A DNA stretch of 64,000 bases from Druceiella hillmani. Taxonomy: Eukaryota > Arthropoda > Insecta > Lepidoptera > Hepialidae. Positions 27,554 to 39,278 of the stretch are shown in pieces; the stretch's first letter is position 1; every line of letters begins with the position of its first letter. Both the position numbers and the translations under genes were made by a program. The stretch covers positions 5,739,501-5,803,500 of the forward strand of contig JAYKKI010000090.1 of NCBI GenBank assembly GCA_039881145.1, given 5' to 3'. The notes under the pieces are model-generated. The model was not told the DNA's origin. It did no database searches and saw only the letters and a list, made by a program, of their open reading frames with translations.

Positions 27554-27690
27554 AAGCAGAAGTGACAAAAACCCTTCACGCGGGGGTTTCTGCGCGCGAT
27601 GTTTCTGCGTGCACGCGTAGATGTGTGTTTACTTTTCGGCTCTATTCGGTAAAGGATTGACCAAACAGAGGGGAAACCCGCGCGGGATAA
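27554..27690. other. GC-rich segment with inverted words
   Basis: AACCCTTCACGCGGGGGTTT near 27568 and GGGGAAACCCGCGCGGG near 27670 are loosely complementary. This may be the remains of another small element between the TA tract and the Harbinger-type repeat. Confidence 0.35.
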
Positions 27691-28013
27691 GGCCAGCCGT
27701 ACACGGACTGCTTCAAGCAGTTGAGACCGACTGCTTGAAGCCGCGGCCTATATGAATGAACTATAGTCATTCATTCGCTGCCGTACACACGAGTGCTCGA
27801 GCAGTCGCGACCGCTTCGGGCGACCGTACACGGACTGCTCGAGCAGTTAACGGCTGAGCGACGTACACGGACCGCTCGAGAGGTCGGCGTCAACTGCTCG
27901 AGCGGTCGGTTGTTGACTGCTCGAGCTGTCGCTACCAAACGTTCGAGCAGTTGACTTTCTACCGCAGTCGAGTCATGCATTCTGACGAGGAAGCACTGCT
28001 TTTGCTGCTTCTA
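27691..28013. repeat. Left inverted repeat with CTCGAG palindrome array
   Basis: At least six partial or full copies of GACTGCTCGAGCAGTC-like palindromes occur between 27793 and 27950, some with single-base changes, interspersed with CCGTACACGG at 27697, 27822 and near 27860. Such subterminal arrays usually serve as transposase binding sites. That role is inferred. Confidence 0.75.
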
Positions 28014-28273
28014 CTCAAGCGGAGACGACGGCGGCGACGTCAAAAGAGAAAATTTTGGGTTCATCCAATTTTGGAATTAAGAGAACAACATGGACAATTC
28101 CATCATCTGTTTATGGAACTTAGAAGTGATGAAGAAAAATTGTTCAACTATTTTAGTATGTCAATGTCTTCGTTTGATGAATTGAATAATATACTAAAGT
28201 TTAAAATTAAACGTGAAGACACAATTATGAGGAGAAGTATCCAACCAGAAGAAAGACTAGCAATAACATGCAG
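27975..28273 (+). CDS. PIF/Harbinger transposase, N-terminal exon (truncated)
   Basis: The frame from ATG 27975 begins HSDEEALLLLLLLKRRRR, a basic/leucine stretch typical of Harbinger (HARBI1-like) first exons. It continues with FWVHPILELREQHGQFHHL, MSMSSFDELNNIL and SIQPEERLAITCR, all characteristic of the N-terminal region before the DDE domain. The frame stays open to 28301, but CAG|GTACG at 28271 looks like a 5' splice site, and the last residues before it match the family. The catalytic DDE domain is absent: the right inverted repeat follows about 190 bp later. The start codon lies inside the left inverted repeat. It cannot be a complete transposase. It may be an internal-deletion derivative. 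Confidence 0.8.
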
Positions 28274-28305
28274 GTACGAAAAATACACAACAATTATTTA
28301 AATTT

Positions 28306-28440
28306 TTATTTATTAAAAATATTGGAAATTACATCATCGGACATTACTGAAGATGATGAAAGGTCTTCAAATTGAGAATTTTGGTCATCAGCCGCTGATG
28401 TAGAGGGGCCAGTCGCTGATCTAGAGGGTCACTGATGTAG
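28306..28440 (-). pseudogene. Possible C-terminal tail of the second Harbinger protein
   Basis: On the minus strand an open segment SATGPSTSAADDQNSQFEDL continues through a serine run to NIFNK and stops at 28306, with AATAAA overlapping the stop. Harbinger elements usually have a second Myb/MADF-like gene in convergent orientation with a Ser/Asp-rich tail, so this fits by position. No DNA-binding domain remains, and upstream the frame breaks in an imperfect repeat. Confidence 0.3.
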
Positions 28441-28462
28441 AAGTAGAGGGGCCAGTATTATA

Positions 28463-28659
28463 GAGAAGCAGCAAAAGCAGTGCTTCCTCATCAGAATGCA
28501 TGACTCGACTGCGGTAGAAAGTCAACTGCTCGTGCGGTTGGTAGCGACAGCTCGAGCAGTCAACAACCGACCGCTCGAGCAGTTGACGCCGACCGCTCGA
28601 GCGGTCCGTGTACGTCGCTCAGCCGTTAACTGCCCGAGCAGTCCATGTACGGCCGCCCT
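28463..28659. repeat. Right inverted repeat of Harbinger-type element
   Basis: This is the reverse complement of about 27818-28013, including the start-codon region (GCATGACTCGACTGCGG) and the CTCGAGCAG palindromes. A few substitutions separate the arms. Confidence 0.85.
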
Positions 28660-28858
28660 TAACCTCTCAAGCTGGTGCGACCTCTCACTCGTCAAAATCC
28701 TTGGGTTCTCTGCTAGGAAACGTGTTATTTTATTTCGAGAAAGAAGTTTTGTTATTATTAGCAGTTGCAGAAGAAGAATCTCAAAATTCAAGGCAAGTGC
28801 TTGCCGGTTCATTATGTAAATAAGAAACTTATTCAGATTCTTTGAACGCATAAACATA

Positions 28859-29020
28859 TTAAGTGTGTGTGAGAAGACAGCCAGTAGTCAGTGCCTCGTA
28901 CTTGACTGTTGCTGGATTAGAGCATTCGACCTTCGCCAAATCTACATCACTATTGAATATGAATTCGAGGAGGCTCGCTGGGTCAATTAGCAATGAATAC
29001 TTCTCGTCGGTGTGAGACAT
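28859..29020 (-). CDS. Unrecognised 53-codon open frame
   Basis: The minus-strand frame from ATG 29018-29020 to TAA 28859-28861 reads MSHTDEKYSLLIDPASLLEF at its start. It has a balanced composition unlike the lysine/isoleucine-rich chance frames elsewhere, and local GC is higher than in the surroundings. I recognise no domain. It might be an exon fragment, part of an unidentified element, or chance. Confidence 0.25.
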   Translation of the reverse strand: MSHTDEKYSLLIDPASLLEFIFNSDVDLAKVECSNPATVKYEALTTGCLLTHT

Positions 29021-31933
29021 TTTTTTATTATTTCATTTAATATTTGTAAACTTTACTATTACTTAAATACATATTGATTAAACAAATAGTTGATCTCGAA
29101 GTCGAACTGATGCATTGATTGAACTGACAAATGCATGATTTTGGAGTGTCGTGACACTGCTTAAATGCTGCCGAGTGATCTCTTTGTGCGGCCGCTGGTT
29201 GTCACGCCAGGAGTTATGAACCCACGGCCGCCCGATCGTCGTGTTAGTTCCTGCGGTCGTCCGGAACAAAGCGATTTATTTTAATGAAACATAATTATCA
29301 TAAAACGTAATATTGTCTAACCACTTGTGCTGAAATATGTTCCCCTTGCATCCTATATCCTATCTTTTTCCTTTTATTTTTGTAATCTCCGTGACTTAGT
29401 TCGTAAACAATCCTGCATTCTTTTCAATTTGAATAGTTGGCACAATCGAAGCGAGCGAATGCGTCCCACGTCCAGTACGGGATTCGTCTTAGTTTGACCA
29501 GTCCTTGGGCATTTCTGCGCGGCGACTGCTCGCACCCCTACCAACAGGTTAAACTACAGTCTTGAGATTGGATTAGAGCGCACGTGAAAATGTACGTGAA
29601 AAGCGTGTTTATATATCTTTAATTTATTAATGCAAGTTCACTAAAATAATTTTTCGATGCAGTGGTTACTAAATACTGTTTGAATTATTTTTACATCCAT
29701 GGTTAAAAGTACAGGTTTGAGTCTCCAAAAGTCTCCACTATTTAAAACTTTTGAGACTCAAACCTCGTTAAGAAAATACCGTATCAAGAATATGTGTTTC
29801 GAAACTTCTTTTCTACAACCTCCTCCTCTATGAAGTCTGCAAAAAAAATTTAACCCTCAACTTTTATGTATCTAAAGGCCCATCTTCTATGGATATAATT
29901 AATATACTTGTTCTAGCAAAATTTCATTACGGACTTACTTAAATTTATAGAGTTATGATGCTGTGACATACAGGTGGACAGACTCATGAACAGACAGACA
30001 AAATAAGAGTTTCGTTTTCATAATATGCCTGTAGAAACTTAAAAACAATATGTGACAGTTCTACAACAGTTTTATCTTGCTTCATTACAAGTTATTAAAT
30101 ACGTTAGATTTAATTCAATAAATTACAAATGCAGTGATTATGGTCACGTTGAATTAAATTAAGTTGCAAATGCAATGATAATTATGACTTTTATTACTGC
30201 ATTATCATCTTTACAGCCGTAGGGTGAGTTTATTGATTATGTATAATTACTTAAATGCTGCTGCCTCTTAATCGCACATCTTTTATTTACGCTTGATATT
30301 TCAAAAAGTGCCAAAGTCATAGTCGACATAAATACGAAATGACAATGTGCGAATTTAGTCACCACGATAATGTATTTGTTTGAAAATATTTTTATCATTA
30401 ATTGTGTAAATTGACCAATAGATAGAGTTAGGATAGCGTTATATGACAGTGAAACGTTCTAGGTTTACGCCTCAGCATTTCATCTATGAACGCAAGATAG
30501 TTTAACTTCAACAACTAGGAATATATTAAAATTTTGATTTATTTTATAGTTCATAATCTCGTTATTCCCATTAGAATGCATATTTTCTTAAAATAATAGG
30601 TTTTTTCAAGTATTTTTTAAGTATAACAGATATGCGCTGACTTCCATTAAAAAATATTTGGATGGGACGAAGTGTCCACGAATATGGTCAATAATAAAGA
30701 GGTTTGTTGTCGAGTTGTAGTTGCTGATTTTACTCCCAAAATGAAAAGTACGCTGGTCGTTGATTGCATGGGTGGACATCAGACACGCATATTGACAATA
30801 TCCTTATAAGCTCATCCAGGCTTCGGAAGACAAATTAAACTGTACATCCCAGATATTGCCAATAGATAAGAGTCGTTATAACTAATCTAGCCCAAGAAGG
30901 GCCTGTTTCCCCTATAGGTGTCGAAGTCAGGTATTATGTGTTCTTAAATATACCAGTCGCTTCACAAAAAAACAGTATTCCAGCCAAATCCCTCGGGTTA
31001 GATAGCGTAACCCGATTGAAGTATACGAGACAACACTAAACTGATGTAAATACAAATAAAGTCAATAATAAAGATATTTTAGAAATATATTTTTTAGTAA
31101 TATACCTCTCATCTACTGGTTAAAATTAAATATTTAATTTCTATTAAAACGAGCTATATAATAAAAACCAACAAATTGCGCAAACACTGTGTACTCATAA
31201 TTTTCTTGACCTTCCACCTGCTTCCGATAAGAACGAATGAGAGCGAGTCGACGCTTCCAGTTTCACATTAGATACGTAAGCTATGGCCACTGACACTGGT
31301 CGACCTTGGCAGTATTATCAAGTGTACGTTGGCGATAATAAGAGCTACATTCATATAATCATGTATGTAGCTCTTATTATGTGCTACATACATATAATCA
31401 TTATTTGTGAAGCGTTTTTCACACACAAAACTCTGAATTCAATTTACCGTTTCATTGTACTTAATAACTCATTGAACGAAGCTCGTGGTCATCTAAACGG
31501 GAGCTATATTCAAGTAGTAATCCGATAACGTTTTTAGGGTATGTCAAAACGAAAAATAGAACCCCTGAGATCCCTCGGGTCTGATCGTCTGATCGTGTAT
31601 GAAAATTTTAGGGGAGCAAATTAAAAACTCACAAAAGAAATTTTTATTTATATTTAGCCTAGTTTGTTTCAGTTTCCATTACTGTCTCGTGTCTAGAATG
31701 ACATATGCCCTTACTTTAGTTATATTTTCGTTTTCAAATGAGAGAAGAAGATGTGAGATAAGGTCAAAGGGAGGAGCGAAATGATAAAATGATTTGAGAG
31801 CTAAGAAGAACGGATTTTGTGCCAGTAAATACGATTACTTTAATATTCCCGTAAGGAACCCCCCTGGAGAACTTATATCACTACCCATTACAGATTTATT
31901 GTACTCATGAACTGCATTAATAAGTTTGTCGAA
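29021..31933. other. No assigned gene; GC-richer patch and degenerate repeats
   Basis: 29080-29560 is less AT-rich with no identifiable product. 29840-30030 and 30380-30520 carry degenerate dispersed repeats. The block GACCAATAGATAG(A/C)GTTAG at about 30413 recurs at 63146. A 14-bp inverted repeat (AATAAGAGCTACAT) occupies 31337-31378. Confidence 0.4.
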
Positions 31934-32075
31934 GAATTACTACCAACCCAAATGATGTCATATTATATAAGAATTACTACCAACCCAAATGATGTCATAT
32001 TATATAAGAATTACTACCAACCCAAATGATGTCATATTATATAAGAATTACTACCAACTCCACTGATGTCATAAT
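31934..32075. repeat. Tandem repeat, 37-bp unit, 4 copies
   Basis: GAATTACTACCAACCCAAAT starts units at 31934, 31971 and 32008, which are identical, and a diverged one at 32045. The identity of the first three implies recent expansion. Confidence 0.95.
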
Positions 32076-34464
32076 TATTTCATAAATAATCTTCATGGTG
32101 ATAAAGACGTAAATTTAACTTCTAACGCGCACCTTTTTTCGGTTTCGAAAATGTGTCAGTGTAATGTAATGGACACCTTTGAGGATATACATATCTTTAT
32201 ATTCCTATGCCTGATATTAAGAGACCCTAATAGTGCAATTTAAAAAAAAACATCAATTGCATTTTAGCACTAGACGAATTAAAAAAAGGAACCAAATAAT
32301 TTAATGATTTAAAAAACATCTTAAATGTTATGTTTTATGTTAAATAATTAAAAATATATGTGCTGTTCATTATTTCTGAGTATTATTGTGAAAATCTTTA
32401 AATAGTTTGCGGGCTTGTATAATCATGTGAAAAGTTCATTCAAAAATACATTTCAGAATGCGATACGAGTACTTCCGCTTATATAATGTCTTATTGAATC
32501 ATTATATTATTTGTATCTTAAATAATGGCTATCTAAACACAACAAAGAAGACCGACGAATGTGGCTCTGACGTTATATATTTAAAAATAATATTGTATTT
32601 AGGTAAATACAATATTATTTTTAAAAAATATAGTATTATTTAGAATATAAAAAAGCAAACAATTCAACGATCGACAATCAGGGATGGGGAAAATAAAATA
32701 CAATTAGTGACCATATCACAAAAGAAAAGAAGGTATCTTCATAAACGCGAATATATTATATTTTAATATATAAAGATACGTAAACAAAAAAAAAATAACA
32801 ATAAAAATATAATAAGTTTTCAGAAATATTTACAACAAATAATGAATGCCGATTTCTGTTCATAATTTGTAGCCATTGCCTAAATTAATTAAGAATGAAC
32901 TGTTAACTGACACTGACATTTATTCTTTTTTCTTACTTTTATTCCGTGGCGATGCTGTCAACATTAATGTCTTGTACACTGGTATCGAGCTTTACATGAC
33001 TTTTTTTACTACCCTATCGAGTTTGCGAGTTTCATGGTTTAGTATATTACATTTGTGTAGAGGATACAACGAAACACAATTCCGTAGAAATTGCACTCAC
33101 GAACTATTATGAAAAATAACCTGACTATTCATACAAAAATACAAGATGTCTCATTTGTCCAATTGACGATTGAAAAAAAAATTTAAGAAACTATTTAAAA
33201 GTGTCATTTTTATTCATGCAACACTTGGCCCCAACACTCTATGTTCTTTTGTCGGATTCCTTTCAAAAAAGAGTTATAAGACTTTACGAAGAACCAATGT
33301 ATAAAATATTAGAAGTATTTTTACTGTATTTATGTATTTGTAAGTATAAGAAATAACGAGAAAAATTAAATGAAAAATTTCCCCGTTTCCAGAAGAAAAA
33401 GGCTTATAAACGAAAACACTTTATAAGAAAAACTGTTTTCGTTATCACCATAAAAAATATAAGCAATAATTAAGCATAAATGTAAACAAAAACTCACTTA
33501 TCCTAATTAAAAATCATGTTATCGTCAAGTTTTTAGCGAGCCACCTGAGCACTGTCCGCAAGATGCGAAAATTGAAAGCAACAAATGAAAAAAGCCAGTA
33601 TAACTAAATGCAATGCCAAAAATATTGGAATTGCTTTCGTAACAATTCTGTGTTCATTATGCAATTAGGGATGAAAAAAATAATGTCTTAACATATTTGA
33701 AATAATTTAAAAAATTTCAGATGCAATAACTTATTAGAAGTGAGAAAAATAAAGATTTATGAATGAAAATACACTCAAAATATTATTATGAAGTAGCATA
33801 AAATATCGTTTCCAAGAATAAAAAAACAGATACGTTTAATATAAAACAATTAACAAAATAACAAATCTAAAATAAATAAGTTTTATTAGAAATGGCGGCA
33901 AAATTTTGCATAGGTCAAGTCAATATACAATCATATAAATACTGTCGCGGATAATAAATTAATTTCTTTTCCATCGTCATAATAATTTTTGTTATTGAAA
34001 TATGCAATAATATTGTATTGATGTATTCAATAATATTATTGATGTATTCATGATTTACTAATATTTTTCGTAAATAAAAGTGACGTTTTCGCGCGCCCGA
34101 CATGTATTTCGTCAGTTGTACAAAAACAATTGTTTATTACAAAAATAAAACTATAAATACAAAATAGGCATTACAACGACAATAACTATGCATCAAATAA
34201 TAAATACTCAATACATCAATAATAACACATAGTCGTTGAATAATGAAAACAAACGTAAAATTTTCACAAAATAATAGCAGGAAAAATAATTGTAGGCCTA
34301 TAGCCTAGTATTACTATATTACTATTCGAGTATCCTAGTATTACTATTCGAGTCCTCTTTACTATGATATGTAATTGTTTTATACTTATTTCATTTTAAC
34401 CTAACTATTTACGTTTGTGTCGCTAGTCGCAAATGATTCGGATATGTCTCAGGGACACCCGAGG
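32076..34464. other. No gene seen
   Basis: Very AT-rich. A segment at 32690-32790 resembles 41215-41350 (shared TCTTCATAAACGCG), so both are copies of an unidentified dispersed repeat. No coding signal. Confidence 0.45.
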
Positions 34465-35240
34465 GGTTAACAAGAAAATAGTGATGAGAAAAACCGATAT
34501 AAATAGTGAAAATCGCGGCTCATTTTTATCGCATTGACGAAGGAGAAAATTTCGGCTATATTTTTTTCTGCTGCATGTGCTATTTATATTACCGCTATTA
34601 ACAACAAAATAGTGATAAGAAGAAATGAAAAAAAATGGTAAATGAAAAAAAATGGTGAAAGGTCGTTTTTATCCCATTGACAAAGTAGAAAATTAAGGCT
34701 ATATTTTTTTCTGCTGCATGTGCTATTTATATTACCGCTATTAACAACAAAATAGTGATAAAAAGAAATGAAAAAAAATGGTAAATGAAAAAAAATGGTG
34801 AAAGGTCGGTTTTATCCCATTGACAAAGTAGAAAATTAAGGCTATATTTTTTTCTGCTGCATGTGCTATTTATATTACCGCTATTAACAACAAAATAGTG
34901 ATAAGAAGAAGTGAAAAAAAATGGTAAATGAAAAAAAATGGTGAAAGGTCGTTTTTATCCCATTGACAAAGTAGAAAATTAAGGCTATATTTTTTTCTAC
35001 TACGCTTGCTTTACATGTTACCATTATTAACAACAAAATAGTGACAAAATGAAAAAAAATCGTGAATCTTCCTTCTCGTTTTCATTTGAGTGGTCAAAGA
35101 AAAAATTCCAGCAGTAACTTTTTCTACTTAATATGCTATGTATGTTACCGCTATTAACAACAAATTAGTGATAAGAAACAATGAAATAAAAATTGTGAAA
35201 ATCCCAGCTCGTTTTTATGCTCGTAGACAACGAATGAAAC
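34465..35240. repeat. Tandem repeat, 143-bp unit, about 5.5 copies
   Basis: ATTAACAACAAAATAGTGAT recurs with offsets of 143 bp at about 34601, 34744, 34887 and 35030, flanked by shorter diverged copies (131 and 127 bp). Each unit includes a poly-T run, CTGCTGCATGTGCTATT and runs of GAAAAAAAATGG. The central copies are nearly identical. Confidence 0.93.
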
Positions 35241-36296
35241 AAAAAAATTGATCCCTCTTGCAGAAATGATACACTTAACAAACATTAATGTCTTGATCAT
35301 CTTTGACAACATGTTACAGTACTTTGTTATTTTAAGCTTTTTGATAGGTTTGTGTTTTGAAAATGCCATGGCAGCAGATAAATTTACAATGTAATATCAT
35401 ATTTATACTTAGGATAACGGTTGCTTTTACGATAACTAATTCAGGAGTAAAATCTATTACGGGGAATGAAAAAATCTTCTCAGCTTCGCATATTATTAAA
35501 TCATATTGATAATGAAAATGTAATAGCAAAGAGTCAAAATGAAAGCGTATCCCAGTTAACAAAATTCGAAATGTTTTAGCGACTTCTCGGTAAAGTGATT
35601 TTAACAATTCATAACAGGAAAAAGTGATTTTTATGATTTCTCGGAAACTCAACATTGGAAGTTAATAGGGGTATTCCATTTTCCGTTTTTCATTTCTTAG
35701 CACCGATTACCAAATATTAAGCTACAAATTTGTTTGCAAAGTGTACTTTCCAAACGAAACTTTATATAAATCTGGAAAAACCTCGAAAATATGTTTTGAT
35801 GAGTACTTTTAATTGACATTCAAGTTTTGGGACTCCAAAATAAAATTAATCAAGCGAAAATAACCATAGATTTAATATATTCTCCATAAATAGGCAATTT
35901 TTATGAAATAAAACTGTTTACGATGGTCCTTTCGAACATTAGAAAAAGACAGAACGAAACATCATAAACAAGGCCACACACGTATTGCCTTCATTGATGT
36001 TTGCGGTTTATTTATAATTCTAACCAAATTACCTTAACATTTAGTCCAAATTAAATTGTTTACAATATGGTAACATGTGCAGAACCTAATTGTAACCCGT
36101 ATAAAAATCAATTTGCAGTTGTTTCTAAAAAACAATTTCCAAGAAATTCATAAAACGACTATCTGCGCGTTCACTGATGTAATTATTTCACAATTTATTT
36201 GAAGAATATTTGAAATATCAAATACTTGAAAATAATTGCTAAAGCAATTATAATTGCCATAGATGTTTAACACAAATTTGAAGTTTTACGAATACT
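35241..36296. other. No gene seen
   Basis: The minus-strand frames at 35154-35369 and 35332-35655 show no domain, and the first overlaps the tandem repeat. AT-rich noncoding DNA. Confidence 0.45.
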
Positions 36297-36565
36297 GCTG
36301 AATTCGAACTTTGGTTTCGCGAACACTACTGAATTAGAACTTTGGTTTCGCGAACACTACTGAATACGAACTGTGGTTTCGCGAACACTACTGAATTCGA
36401 ACCTTGGTTTCGCTAACACTACTGAATTCGAACTTTTGTTTCGCGAACACTACTGAATTCGAATCTTGGTTTCGCGAACACTACTGAATTCGAACTTTGG
36501 TTTCGCGAACACTACTGAATTCGAACCTTGGTTTCGCGAACACTACTGAATTCGAACTTTGGTTT
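36297..36565. repeat. Tandem repeat, 31-bp unit, about 8.7 copies
   Basis: The unit GAATTCGAACTTTGGTTTCG followed by CGAACACTACT repeats with a strict 31-bp period. TTCGCGAA is a perfect palindrome in nearly every unit, and CTTTGG/CCTTGG alternate. The array is more GC-rich and CpG-rich than its flanks. Confidence 0.95.
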
Positions 36566-37310
36566 ATTTTTGGATTATATAATAAATCTATGAAAATAAT
36601 GCATATGAAAATTGCTGGACGCCTGAGCTTACTACCATACTTAAGATAAATTATTATGAATAATTAAAATATGTTTAGCAATATATAATTTTAAAAAATA
36701 CAGAAGACTAACCGTAATGACAAGTCCAGCTATCAGAGTATTAGATTCCTTATTCAGCTACCATAGACATTTAAGGGCAGCTTCGAGCGCGACCCAAGAA
36801 CTAATAAAATATATATAGTTTGATGTACTTGTTTGATTACCTCTTATTTATGCGCGGTCTGTCACTGAATTGACCTGCTTTTTTATTTAAAATTACCACC
36901 CTATTCCCTCTATTTAAAATATTTACTATTTTACTACCCCTATTTAAAATATTTTACTACGATACTACTCCTATTGCACATTGATGTTTAGATGCAATAT
37001 AATTTTGTTTTAATAGCTTTTGTCACATATTCTTCTAACCCTTTCAAACAAACACGTAAGTCATAATATCTGAGCATATTACACGACCAAGCGTCAGATC
37101 CTTTAACCTTTACCGTAAATTCGATTATCATATCGCTGTTCCACGCTGATCTTCCAGGATGATGTGAATGCATCCAAATACAAACGAAATTTAAAAATAA
37201 ATGGATTCGCATCAAAATACTAACAAAATTTAAAAATATATTGTTAAATTAGTCACACTAAAAAAATGAACTTAATAAAATTAAATGAACCATTCACAGT
37301 GACACGCAAA
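36566..37310. other. No gene seen
   Basis: AT-rich DNA. A short imperfect repeat of CTATTTAAAATATTTTACTA lies at 36910-36970. Confidence 0.45.
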
Positions 37311-37364
37311 GGGTAGCCACAAATATTAAGTTCTATTAATAGGACTTAAGATTTGTGGCTACCC
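37311..37364. repeat. Inverted repeat, 14-bp perfect arms
   Basis: GGGTAGCCACAAAT (37311-37324) pairs with ATTTGTGGCTACCC (37351-37364), and inner TTAAGT/ACTTAA extends the stem. Confidence 0.85.
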
Positions 37365-37574
37365 TATTAGTGAAAAATGTAGAAATCCTTTCTAACCAAA
37401 CGATAAGAGTCAAGACCAAAATCGGTCAAGAATTGCGGTCTAAAGTATGCCCTTTTATGTCCTCACTGTGGCTACATGCCACTTGCTACGATACCCTTAC
37501 ATTCCATTTCTTACAGGACGATCTCTCCTTTCCAAAAAAATGTATTTGCTTATCATAATCTTATAATCGACAAC

Positions 37575-38075
37575 GCATGGTGATAAGAAGTAAACAACAA
37601 CTACAGGTGAAAGCAAGCTACAGTACAGTAGATATACGATGAAACGGATATGAAATTTGAATTATTAATATATAAGTAACGAAATTAATTATAAAACTTA
37701 ACCTTGACATAGATTTTGATCAATTTTAATCCGGATATGAATCCTGTTAATCCGCAAAAATAATTATGAAATAAAACCAACCAAGTGCGAGACTGGCTCT
37801 TTGTCGAAATATTACAGATCACCAATGCATGATGATAAGAAGGAAACAACAACTACAGGTGGAAGCAAGCTACAGTACAGTAGATATACGATGAAACGGA
37901 TATGAAATTTGAATTATTAATATATAAGTAACGAAAGTAATTATAAAACTTAACCTTGACATAGATTTTGATAAATTTTAATCGAGATATGAATCTTGTT
38001 AATTCGCAAAAATAAATATGAAATAAAACCAACCAAGTGCGAGACTGGCTCGTGCATCGAGTGCCCCGTACCTCG
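37575..38075. repeat. 252-bp tandem duplication
   Basis: Two direct copies start at GCATGGTGATAAGAAG (37575) and GCATGATGATAAGAAG (37827). Each ends near CCAACCAAGTGCGAGACTGG, and they are highly similar over their whole length. The end motif resembles a word common in insect interspersed repeats, so the duplicated unit is probably part of a transposable-element remnant. Confidence 0.93.
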
Positions 38076-38990
38076 TCTGAAAATAAATTATTTTGTATCG
38101 TAAGTCGTTGGTGATATGTATTTTCTAGCACAATAGAACTTAATAATAGCTAATAAAATTAAGTATGTGGGGCATTTATGCTATTATGAATATTTTAATT
38201 TTTAAAACCAAATCAAATTTTAAAACTGTCACATCAAGAAACATTATTACTATTTTACTAGCAGATAATTTTTGCGCAGAATTCTAAACACCCTCCTGTT
38301 TTTATCATAGATAAAGTTTCGGAAGTTTTGGAAATAAGGGAGCAAGCTTATTTATTTTTGAATAATTTACAGTACACTTTTTAAGATATAATACCTAAAA
38401 TTATGAAAAACATTTTTGGTGACCCTAATAACTAACTCTTTTAAACGATACCCCAAATAAAAATAAAATTTAAGAAAAAATTCCTGGACATAATTTGATG
38501 TTACTATATAAATACTTTTAAACGTTGGGTTTTGAAAAATGTGCGGATTTTATTACCATACCAAATTTCAAGTTTCTACGTCAAGTGGTTTCTGAAAAAA
38601 ACCACTGTGACAGACGGACAGACGGATACGTGTGTGATCTTATAATATTTCGGTTTTCCTTCATCAAATAGAAGCACATAGTTTAATGATTCAGTAAAAG
38701 TCTTGTTAATAACAAAAACATTTTAGAAATAAAAAGATGTTTGCCCAATCCGTTATTCTTAAAAGCAGTATTAAGCCCAAAAAACAGTTCAAAGACTGGT
38801 AAAGTTTTGTGAAAATTACATCCATAAATTATATTCCATTATAATTAACTACTTCCTAATTACATTATTTTTTCTCATAACTAGTGTGAATACATCTAAA
38901 TACGACAAGTTTATAAACATTACAATCGGTTGCATAACATTCTACGAGTGAGTTTAAAGCGCTCTCAATTGTTTTTTCTTTGTTTTTATC
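38076..38990. other. No gene; degenerate repeat with GACAGACGGACAGACGG
   Basis: A remnant at about 38560-38660 has the GTGACAGACGGACAGACGGA word shared with other degenerate copies (29.9, 50.6, 59.8 kb). The rest is AT-rich DNA without features. Confidence 0.45.
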
Positions 38991-39040
38991 TTCAGGACAC
39001 ATGCACCCCATACTTAGAGCACCAGTGCATGTGTCCTGAA
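38991..39040. repeat. Perfect inverted repeat, 16-bp arms
   Basis: TTCAGGACACATGCAC (38991-39006) and its exact complement (39025-39040) are separated by an 18-base loop. No T-run follows, and no terminator role is implied in a eukaryote. Confidence 0.9.
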
Positions 39041-39202
39041 TAAATATGTAATGAATAGTTTAGACTAGACAGAATGAACGAATGTTATGGCCATTCTGAT
39101 TGAATATAAAATTAATTAATACGATCATAGACAAACGCATATCAAAGAAAGTAAAGTGGAGAAATTTTATTCTAATCGATTATCGATTATAATTATCACT
39201 TT

Positions 39203-39203
<1 letters not shown>

Positions 39204-39277
<74 letters not shown>
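39204..39277. repeat. (TA)n microsatellite
   Basis: About 74 bp of pure TA dinucleotides. Confidence 0.97.

Positions 39278-39278
<1 letters not shown>

Larger units (their letters stand above)
27691..28659. mobile_element. PIF/Harbinger-type DNA transposon, short derivative with long inverted repeats
   Basis: The left region 27691-28013 and right region 28463-28659 are inverted copies of each other. The right arm pairs with the left from about 27818 inward, and the extra outer part of the left arm holds further copies of the terminal word CCGTACACGG. TAA lies immediately before 27691 and after 28659, consistent with the 3-bp TWA duplication of Harbinger elements, although the true left end could be 27818. 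The arms carry repeated palindromes built on CTGCTCGAGCAG. The interior has the start of a Harbinger transposase and, on the other strand, a possible second protein tail. Confidence 0.75.

Noticed and set aside
28522..28857. 111-codon minus frame and overlapping plus frames over the Harbinger right arm
   Set aside because: Produced by the GC-rich palindromic CTCGAGCAG repeats. Similar frames occur in the left arm.
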